From Actinomycetota bacterium (GTDB taxonomy: Bacteria > Actinomycetota > Actinomycetes > Nanopelagicales > Nanopelagicaceae), in contig CANNDP010000058.1 in NCBI GenBank assembly GCA_947503395.1, forward strand, positions 1 through 5,781: a DNA stretch of 5,781 bases, given 5' to 3'. Shown here in pieces: positions 1 through 4,466 of this stretch (positions are counted from its first letter, which is position 1; each line of letters starts with the position of its first letter). The position numbers and the translations under genes are program-made. The notes under the pieces are model-generated. The model searched no databases. It saw only the letters and a list, made by a program, of their open reading frames with translations, and was not told the DNA's origin.

Positions 1-172
1 AGCCAATTCCTTCAGCAAAGGCATTTTCAAGCTCTGGCGGGGCAATCGCAACAGATTTTAGAAATCCCAGAACATCAGTAAACCAGAGACGAACAAAGCG
101 AATATCGCGCTCTTCTAGGGTGCGAAGAACGAATTCCTTCTGCTTTGCTATCTCAATATCCTCTTTAGCCAT
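1..172 (-). CDS. glnA: Glutamine synthetase, GlnA2-like, N-terminal fragment (runs off the left edge)
   Basis: Only the first 57 codons are present, starting at the ATG complementary to 170-172. After a short basic/acidic head (MAKEDIEIAKQ) the protein reads KEFVLRTLEERDIRFVRLWF, then TDVLGFLKS, then VAIAPPELENAFAEGIG. This is the beta-grasp start of bacterial type I glutamine synthetase and closely resembles actinobacterial GlnA2, in which GIG continues into FDGSSIEGF. The enzyme makes glutamine from glutamate, ammonia and ATP in the cytoplasm. The catalytic and adenylylation regions lie outside the window, so activity and the exact paralogue cannot be judged. It follows cysE on the same strand after 57 bases and could be the distal gene of a cysK-cysE-glnA transcript or have its own promoter. 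No clear Shine-Dalgarno precedes the ATG. An overlapping ATG three bases into the upstream GCGCCC block is out of frame. The family is sure; the GlnA2 label is inferred from the N-terminus. Confidence 0.94.
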   Translation of the reverse strand, partial: MAKEDIEIAKQKEFVLRTLEERDIRFVRLWFTDVLGFLKSVAIAPPELENAFAEGIG

Positions 173-229
173 GGGCGCATAATGCCCGCCTTTAGTTACG
201 GCTATGTTAACTAGGCTTAAAAATGAGCC
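173..229 (-). promoter_or_regulatory. cysE-glnA intergenic region with a weak GlnR-like site
   Basis: This 57-base gap separates the cysE stop from the glnA ATG. On the minus strand it contains TTAAC, six bases, then GTAAC (195-210). That matches 7 of the 9 specified positions of the actinobacterial GlnR pattern gTnAc-n6-GaAAc, a nitrogen regulator known to act on glutamine synthetase genes. CATTAT lies 6 bases before the ATG and could be a poor -10 for a leaderless transcript, but no -35 is convincing. A GGGC/GCCC inverted repeat (173-187) also sits just ahead of the start. Each signal is weak alone, and glnA may simply be read through from cysE. Confidence 0.25.
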
Positions 230-739
230 TTAGATAGCAAATTGTTCCGAGGCATCGATATCACTCTGCGGTGAAACATCTTTAACAACCACAGAATTAG
301 CGCTGATGCGAACCCCATCGCCAATTTTGATATCGCCAAGGACTCTTGCCCCCGCCCCAATAACAACTCTGTTGCCAATAGTTGGATGGCGTTTGCCATT
401 TTCAAAAGTCCTAGCGCCAAGTGTGACATCGTGATAAATCATTACATCATCGCCAATTACCGTTGTCTCACCAATTACAACACCCATCCCATGATCGATA
501 AAGAAGCGCTTGCCGATCTTGGCTGCAGGGTGAATCTCGATTCCAGTCACAGTTCTAATCCAATTGGAGTAGATCCGGGAGATTAACTTTAATTTTCTAT
601 TCCAGAGCCAATGGCAGATGCGATGGCCCCAGAGCGCATGGATTCCGGGATAGGTCAGAAATACCTCTAACTTATTTCTGGCAGCAGGATCTCTTAGAAG
701 AGCTGTCTCTAGATCTTGTTTAATTGTTTTAAAGATCAT
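230..739 (-). CDS. cysE: Serine O-acetyltransferase CysE (short form)
   Basis: CysE transfers acetyl from acetyl-CoA to L-serine, giving O-acetylserine, the substrate of CysK. At 169 residues it is the short form lacking the long N-terminal helical domain of the E. coli enzyme. A helical part (residues 1-65) precedes a left-handed beta-helix of hexapeptide repeats (about 67-152). Catalytic-site features are visible: IEIHPAAKIG with E68 at the E. coli Asp143 position (Glu is usual in Gram-positive members), FIDHGMGVVIGET with H83 as the catalytic His, and KRHPTIG with H118. Two oddities stand out. The usual VTLGGT loop reads VTLGART. The C-terminus goes from KDVSPQSD straight to a tail ending EQFAI, without the common GVPAR-like strand. 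The terminal Ile and QFAI resemble tails that insert into the CysK active site. The ATG directly follows the cysK stop (TAGATG), implying translational coupling. No Shine-Dalgarno is distinguishable from cysK coding sequence. Confidence 0.97.
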   Translation of the reverse strand: MIFKTIKQDLETALLRDPAARNKLEVFLTYPGIHALWGHRICHWLWNRKLKLISRIYSNWIRTVTGIEIHPAAKIGKRFFIDHGMGVVIGETTVIGDDVMIYHDVTLGARTFENGKRHPTIGNRVVIGAGARVLGDIKIGDGVRISANSVVVKDVSPQSDIDASEQFAI

Positions 740-1669
740 CTATGAATCCATTAAATCTTGATAGAGAATGGTTGAGAGATAACGCTCACCAAATGATGGA
801 ATTATCACAACGATATTTTTGCCAGCAAACTCTTTTCGCTTTGCAACTTGCGCAGCTGCCCAGAGCGCACCGCCAGATGAAATTCCAGCAAGGATTCCCT
901 CCTCGGTTGCCGCTCGTCTTGCATACTTGACCGCATCCTCTGCGCTGACATCTAGGACTTCGTCATAAACGCTTCGATCAAGAATTGGTGGAATAAAGTT
1001 TGGGCCGATACCTTGAATTGGATGACCACCAGGATTTCCGCCATTGAGAATAGGAGAAGCAGCAGGCTCAACAGCAAAAATCTTGACCTCAGGCTTTCTT
1101 GACTTTAATACCTGACCAATTCCAGTAATCGTTCCCCCGGTGCCAATTCCAGCAACGACTGCATCAACTAGCCCATCGGTATCGCGCCAGATCTCCTCAG
1201 CGGTAGTTCTTCTATGAACCTCTGGGTTTGCTTCATTTTCAAATTGGCGGACCATTACTGCGCCATTTGCTCCTAGCTCCTCAGCTTTGGCAAGGGCGCC
1301 CTTCATCCCCTCCGCTGCTGGAGTAAGGACAAGCTCCGCGCCAAATGCTCTAAGGAGTGTGCGCCGCTCCTTTGACATCGAATCTGGCATCGTGAGAATT
1401 GTTTTATAGCCGCGAGCCGCCCCAACCATTGCAAGTGCAATTCCGGTATTTCCAGAGGTTGCCTCAACGATTGTTCCGCCAGGCTTTAGAGCTCCGCTTT
1501 TCTCTGCTGCATCAACCATAGCGATTCCAATTCGATCTTTAACCGTGCTCGTTGGGTTGTAAAACTCCAGCTTGGCATAGACAGTTGCCTCGGCTCCATC
1601 TGTGATTCGATTTAACCTAACTAGCGGGGTATTTCCATAGACCTGAGTAATATTTTCATAAACCTTCAT
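740..1669 (-). CDS. cysK: Cysteine synthase A (O-acetylserine sulfhydrylase)
   Basis: This cytoplasmic PLP enzyme makes L-cysteine from O-acetylserine and sulfide. The 309-residue length is normal for CysK. Visible motifs in order: NTPLVRL (13-19); KLEFYNPTSTVKDRIG, with K44 as the expected PLP Schiff-base lysine; TSGNTG (71-76), which binds the substrate carboxylate; MPDSMSKERR (94-103); GTGGT (176-180), the PLP phosphate loop; HPIQGIGPNFIP (216-227); GISSGGA (262-268), with the Ser near the PLP ring nitrogen; and FGERYLST (293-300). It resembles actinobacterial CysK1, which is also followed by cysE in mycobacteria. The GIGPNF segment differs from the more common GIGAGF, a small variation near the CysE-tail binding region. 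The ATG start is supported by an AGGAGAAG ribosome binding site. The gene lies downstream of a candidate cysteine-responsive leader peptide and is directly coupled to cysE, so the pair is probably expressed as one unit. A cystathionine beta-synthase-like role is less likely given the partner gene. Confidence 0.97.
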   Translation of the reverse strand: MKVYENITQVYGNTPLVRLNRITDGAEATVYAKLEFYNPTSTVKDRIGIAMVDAAEKSGALKPGGTIVEATSGNTGIALAMVGAARGYKTILTMPDSMSKERRTLLRAFGAELVLTPAAEGMKGALAKAEELGANGAVMVRQFENEANPEVHRRTTAEEIWRDTDGLVDAVVAGIGTGGTITGIGQVLKSRKPEVKIFAVEPAASPILNGGNPGGHPIQGIGPNFIPPILDRSVYDEVLDVSAEDAVKYARRAATEEGILAGISSGGALWAAAQVAKRKEFAGKNIVVIIPSFGERYLSTILYQDLMDS

Positions 1670-1763
1670 AATCTTCTCCTAAATAAAGTTGTTTTGAAAA
1701 AAATATAAATTTAAAGAAGCGCTTAACGCGCAAGGAGTTACTGACTTCGAATTAAGTCGGGTG
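1670..1763 (-). promoter_or_regulatory. Candidate attenuator between the leader peptide and cysK
   Basis: This untranslated stretch follows the leader-peptide stop. In transcript order it can form a 5-bp hairpin (arms 1754-1758 and 1743-1747, 6-base loop), then present CUCCU (1733-1737). A GCGC/GCGC hairpin follows (1728-1731 with 1719-1722, 5-base loop), overlapping CUUCUUU (1713-1719). An AU-rich run with seven U (1697-1703) comes next, then the cysK Shine-Dalgarno. Both pyrimidine tracts can pair with that Shine-Dalgarno. Ribosomes pausing at the leader Cys codons or stop would sit against or over the first hairpin. Sequestration of the ribosome binding site seems more likely than transcription termination, because the hairpin before the U-run is only 4 bp and some 15 bases away from it. 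The structures were read by eye and no folding energy was computed. Confidence 0.5.
1675..1680 (-). promoter_or_regulatory. cysK ribosome binding site
   Basis: On the minus strand AGGAGA lies 5 bases before the cysK ATG. It is the strongest Shine-Dalgarno in the window and fixes the cysK start. It can pair with upstream leader sequence: CTCCT (complement of 1733-1737) matches AGGAG, and CTTCTTT (complement of 1713-1719) matches GGAGAAG using two G-U pairs. Its accessibility could therefore be the regulated step. Confidence 0.85.
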
Positions 1764-1771
1764 TTACTGAC
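1737..1771 (-). repeat. Pair of 9-bp direct repeats GTCAGTAAC flanking the first leader hairpin
   Basis: GTCAGTAAC on the minus strand occurs at 1763-1771 and again at 1737-1745, exactly 26 bases apart. The first copy contains the last two codons of the leader peptide (CAG TAA) plus the base before and after them. The second overlaps the 3' arm of the 1743-1758 hairpin and runs into the CUCCU tract. The match stops after 9 bases on both sides. It may be a remnant of a small duplication or allow alternative pairing; chance is possible. Confidence 0.5.
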
Positions 1772-1847
1772 AGCAGATTGCTGATGCGGTACGGCCAAAA
1801 TCGATTACGCGGCGGCGGGTGAAGAACCAGGAGCGAATCGCAGACAT
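1764..1847 (-). CDS. Cysteine-containing leader peptide upstream of cysK (27 aa)
   Basis: A 27-codon ATG-TAA frame lies wholly inside the nadE-cysK gap. The peptide begins MSAIRSWFFT, continues RRRVIDFGR (residues 11-19) and ends TASAICCQ, with consecutive Cys codons TGC TGT at 25-26 just before the last codon. It resembles short actinobacterial leader peptides of the general form RRxVDxxRxxSAxC found ahead of sulfur-assimilation and cysteine genes, and the polycysteine short ORFs shown in mycobacteria to act as cysteine-responsive attenuators. The likely role is regulatory: charged tRNA-Cys levels would set ribosome position and so cysK translation. No Shine-Dalgarno is visible, and a -10-like TAAACT ends 7 bases before the ATG, fitting a leaderless mRNA. 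The frame spans 237 bp of otherwise non-coding DNA on the same strand as cysK. The resemblance is by memory of the pattern, not a search. A stable functional protein is unlikely at this size. Confidence 0.8.
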   Translation of the reverse strand: MSAIRSWFFTRRRVIDFGRTASAICCQ

Positions 1848-1860
1848 AGGCTTAAGTTTA
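1848..1860 (-). promoter_or_regulatory. Candidate promoter (-10) for the leader-cysK-cysE transcript
   Basis: TAAACT (complement of 1855-1860) fits the actinobacterial -10 pattern TAnnnT. It is followed by 7 bases and then the leader-peptide ATG, so transcription could start at or next to the A of the ATG. No good -35 lies at 16-19 bases; TTGCAA is present but 23 bases upstream. Transcripts from nadE could also read through. Confidence 0.45.
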
Positions 1861-1881
1861 GGCGAAATAATAAATAGCGCT

Positions 1882-1902
1882 ACTTGCAAATACCTTGCAA
1901 GT
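1882..1902. repeat. 8-bp perfect inverted repeat after nadE (possible plus-strand terminator or operator)
   Basis: ACTTGCAA and TTGCAAGT form a perfect 8-bp stem around a 5-base loop, starting 4 bases beyond the nadE stop. Read on the plus strand it is followed by TTTT and then CT, like an intrinsic terminator, yet no gene in this part of the window is transcribed in that direction. Read on the minus strand, where nadE ends, no U-run follows. The repeat would lie about 35 to 55 bases upstream of the proposed leader transcription start, a position where activators often bind. Terminator against antisense transcription, mRNA-end hairpin and operator all remain possible. Confidence 0.5.
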
Positions 1903-1906
1903 TTTT

Positions 1907-3592
1907 CTAACTCTCCCGCCACCTTGAGGTCATTGGCAGACGTCTATCTTTACCAAAGGCAATTGGTGAGACTTTAGGCCCAGGTGGATATTGCCGCCTC
2001 TTATATTCAGCCTTATCAACAAGTGCCACTACCCGATCAACTAGAGCCCTATCAAAGCCTGATGCAATAATTTTTGTGGCATCGATATTTTTCTCAATAT
2101 AGAGCTTTAATACTTGATCAAGGAGCTCATAATCAGGAAGAGAGTCGCTATCTTTCTGACCAGGAGATAACTCCGCACTTGGCGCCTTCTCAATTGAGTT
2201 AATTGGAATTAGCTCCTTGCCCCCGGCCTGGCTATTGCGCCATCTAGCAAGGCGCCAGATATCTACTTTGAAGATATCTTTTATCGGAGCAAAGCCGCCT
2301 ACCGCATCGCCATATAGCGTTGAATAACCAACGGCTAGCTCTGACTTATTACCTGTTGCAAGAATTAAATGACCTCGCTGGTTTGAAAGACCCATCAGTA
2401 GCGAGCCTCTAACTCGGGCTTGGATATTTTCTTCAGCAAGACCTGAGAGCTCAATCGCGCTTTGAAAGCTACTAACAACTCCGCCGATCTCAATAATCTC
2501 ATAGCCAATACCAAGATTTTCAGCCAACTCTTTAGCATCTGATATCGAGTGCGTTGATGAATACTTACTTGGCATAAGTAGGCCATAGACGCTCTCTTTG
2601 CCAAGGGCATCTACTGCCAATGCTGCGGTAAGAGCTGAATCAATTCCACCAGAGAGGCCAAGGGCAACAGATTTAAAACCATTCTTAGATACATAATCTC
2701 TAAGGCCAACTTCTAGCGCCTTCCAGATCTCTTCCTCATCAGATAGCGATGGAGCAATTAGAGTTTTCGCTCCCCCTTGATCTTTCTTGATTGCTCCACT
2801 TAAAACTAGATCAGGTGTACCACTTTCTATCTCGCATTCAATATCAACAATATTTAGCGAGCTTTCAAATTGCTCAGATCTTGCAATTACTTCTCCCGCG
2901 CTATCTAAGGCAAATGAACCGCCATCAAAAACTAGATCATCCTGAGCCCCAACCATATTGAGATAGAGCAGCGGGCAGCCCAATTGCTTAACTCTCTTTC
3001 TTGCAAGATCAAGCCTTACTCCATCTTTATCACGCTCAAAAGGGCTGCCATTGGCAACTAGCAAAATCCCAGGATTTGCCTTACTTAAATTGGCAACTGG
3101 GCCGCCTTCTTGCCAGATATCTTCACAGATTGCGAGCGCGATATCGATTGAGCCAAAGCGAATTACTAGGCTCTTATCTCCCTGCCCAAAATTTCTAAAC
3201 TCATCAAAGACGCCATAATTTGGTAGATGGTGTTTGACATATTTACCAACAACTTTTCCACGATGGATTGCAGCTAGGGCATTCTCAGGCTTTTCATCAT
3301 GATCGAGATATCCGATAATAACTAAAAGCTCTCCGCCCCCAATTTTTTCTATCTGCTCTGCTAGTTCATTAACTCGTCTTCTCGAGGCGCTTTGAAATGC
3401 AGGCCTTAGGGCAAGGTCCTCAACTGGATAGCCAGTTAAAACCATCTCGGAGAAGAGAACTACATCAGCCCCGCTTACTAGCGCCTCTTTAACTGCGCCA
3501 AGAATTAATTGGCTATTGCCCTCTAAATCGCCCAAGACAGGATTGATCTGGGCCATCGCAATTCTTAGCGGAGCGCTCTTGGCTGTAGGCAT
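1907..3592 (-). CDS. nadE: Glutamine-dependent NAD+ synthetase
   Basis: This enzyme makes NAD+ from deamido-NAD+, ATP and ammonia, taking ammonia from glutamine through its own glutaminase domain. Its 561 residues form two domains. The N-terminal nitrilase-type amidase (about 8-265) carries the Glu-Lys-Cys triad: E49 in LFSEMVLTGYP, K120 in KHHLPNYGVFDE, and C156 in AICEDIW. The C-terminal ATP-pyrophosphatase/NAD synthetase domain (about 285-555) shows the P-loop LSGGIDSAL (313-321), TGNKSE (413-418), YGDAVGGFAPIKD (427-439), SAELSPGQKDSDSLPDY (472-488) and KRRQYPPGPK (531-540). The length matches the compact form (about 550 aa) rather than the roughly 680-residue mycobacterial enzyme. The ATG has no Shine-Dalgarno; TACTCT lies 6 bases upstream, suggesting a leaderless mRNA. 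The gene is divergent from panB and lies upstream of the cysK leader on the same strand. All key residues are present, so it should be active. Confidence 0.98.
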   Translation of the reverse strand: MPTAKSAPLRIAMAQINPVLGDLEGNSQLILGAVKEALVSGADVVLFSEMVLTGYPVEDLALRPAFQSASRRRVNELAEQIEKIGGGELLVIIGYLDHDEKPENALAAIHRGKVVGKYVKHHLPNYGVFDEFRNFGQGDKSLVIRFGSIDIALAICEDIWQEGGPVANLSKANPGILLVANGSPFERDKDGVRLDLARKRVKQLGCPLLYLNMVGAQDDLVFDGGSFALDSAGEVIARSEQFESSLNIVDIECEIESGTPDLVLSGAIKKDQGGAKTLIAPSLSDEEEIWKALEVGLRDYVSKNGFKSVALGLSGGIDSALTAALAVDALGKESVYGLLMPSKYSSTHSISDAKELAENLGIGYEIIEIGGVVSSFQSAIELSGLAEENIQARVRGSLLMGLSNQRGHLILATGNKSELAVGYSTLYGDAVGGFAPIKDIFKVDIWRLARWRNSQAGGKELIPINSIEKAPSAELSPGQKDSDSLPDYELLDQVLKLYIEKNIDATKIIASGFDRALVDRVVALVDKAEYKRRQYPPGPKVSPIAFGKDRRLPMTSRWRES

Positions 3593-3663
3593 AGTTCAAG
3601 AGTACCGATAGACTCCACTTTGTAATCCCGGGGACCGCACTTGGCCTCGAGGAAGGAAAGTAA
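3593..3663. promoter_or_regulatory. Divergent nadE/panB promoter region
   Basis: These 71 bases separate the two start codons. For nadE (minus strand), TACTCT (complement of 3599-3604) is a TAnnnT -10 placed 6 bases before the ATG, consistent with leaderless initiation; no -35 is recognisable. For panB (plus strand), GGAAGGAAAG at 3651-3660 is a purine-rich Shine-Dalgarno with AAGGA 6 bases from the ATG. The panB promoter itself is not clear; TGTAAT at 3621-3626 is the best -10-like hexamer. Confidence 0.45.
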
Positions 3664-4458
3664 ATGGCCCGCTATACCGTTTTAGATCTGGCTGCCTGGA
3701 AGAAATCAGGTAAGCCCTTTGCCATGCTGACTGCCTATGACTCAACCATGGCCTCAGTCTTTGATCAAGCCGGGGTACCAATCCTGCTTGTTGGAGATAG
3801 CGCAGGTAATAACTTTCTAGGCCATGAGAACACCATCCCAGTTACCTTAGATGAATTAATCTCACTATCCAGAGCTGTAGTTAAAGGCTCAGAGAAAGCT
3901 CTAGTAATTGCCGATCTTCCCTTTGGCTCCTATGAAGCATCCCCTCAATTAGCTCTAGAGAGCAGCATTAGATTATTAAAAGAGGCAGGAGTTGCCGGGG
4001 TAAAACTTGAAGGCGGAGTGAGAGTTTGCGAGCAAGTTAAAGCTCTAGTTAGTAGTGGAATTCCAGTTATGGGCCATCTTGGAATGACCCCGCAATCTGT
4101 TAATGCCTTTGGCGGTTTTAAAGTTCAAGGAAGAGATAGCAAGGCAGATGAGATCATCAAAGATGCTTTAGCACTTCAAGAAGCAGGGGCCTTTGCAATT
4201 GTGCTTGAGTTAATTCCTGCCAAATTGGCAACAGAGCTTTCAAAGACGCTATCAATTCCAACTATTGGTATTGGCGCGGGGATTAACTGTGATGGCCAAG
4301 TTCTAGTCTGGACAGATCTAATGGGGCTTACCCCAAAGCCGCCACGTTTCTCAAGGGCCTATCTAAATCTGCGTCAAGATATGGCTGAAGCAGTTGGCAG
4401 ATGGGTCCTAGATGTTGAGTCAGGTTCCTTCCCTTCCGCTCAAGAGAGCTTTGACTAA
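3664..4458 (+). CDS. panB: 3-methyl-2-oxobutanoate hydroxymethyltransferase (ketopantoate hydroxymethyltransferase)
   Basis: PanB transfers a hydroxymethyl group from 5,10-methylene-tetrahydrofolate to 2-oxoisovalerate, giving ketopantoate, the first committed step to pantothenate and CoA. The 264-residue length is typical for this decameric TIM-barrel enzyme. Visible motifs: MLTAYDSTMA (21-30); LLVGDSAGN with metal ligand D45; VIADLPFGSY with metal ligand D84; VKLEGG with metal ligand E116; VMGHLGMTPQS (135-145); VLELIPA with the expected catalytic E182; PTIGIGAG (199-206); and DGQVLVWTDLMG (210-221). All correspond to E. coli PanB positions. The ATG is backed by a purine-rich ribosome binding site (3651-3660), and MARYTVLDLAAWK is a normal start. 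It is the first gene of a plus-strand unit with the MFS gene 8 bases downstream. No panC, panD or panE is visible here. Confidence 0.98.
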   Translation: MARYTVLDLAAWKKSGKPFAMLTAYDSTMASVFDQAGVPILLVGDSAGNNFLGHENTIPVTLDELISLSRAVVKGSEKALVIADLPFGSYEASPQLALESSIRLLKEAGVAGVKLEGGVRVCEQVKALVSSGIPVMGHLGMTPQSVNAFGGFKVQGRDSKADEIIKDALALQEAGAFAIVLELIPAKLATELSKTLSIPTIGIGAGINCDGQVLVWTDLMGLTPKPPRFSRAYLNLRQDMAEAVGRWVLDVESGSFPSAQESFD

Positions 4459-4466
4459 GATAAGGC

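Noticed and set aside
213..230. AGGCT/AGCCT inverted repeat after cysE as a terminator
   Set aside because: The stem is 5 bp with an 8-base loop and no T-run follows on either strand.
217..429. 70-codon minus-strand frame overlapping cysE
   Set aside because: It lies out of frame within the conserved cysE hexapeptide-repeat region and resembles no known protein; treated as a shadow of cysE.
1697..1731. GCGC hairpin plus a seven-U run in the cysK leader as a classical intrinsic terminator
   Set aside because: The stem is only 4 bp and 15 bases separate it from the U-run, so it does not fit the usual terminator geometry. It is kept only as part of the attenuator region.
1907..3592. nadE as a truncated gene because it is shorter than the mycobacterial enzyme
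   Set aside because: Both domains and all expected catalytic motifs are present to the normal C-terminal end; the length fits the compact NadE form.
3596..3781. 61-codon minus-strand frame across the nadE/panB gap and panB start
   Set aside because: It overlaps the panB start and ribosome binding site on the opposite strand and its composition looks random (Arg/Ser/Gln-rich).
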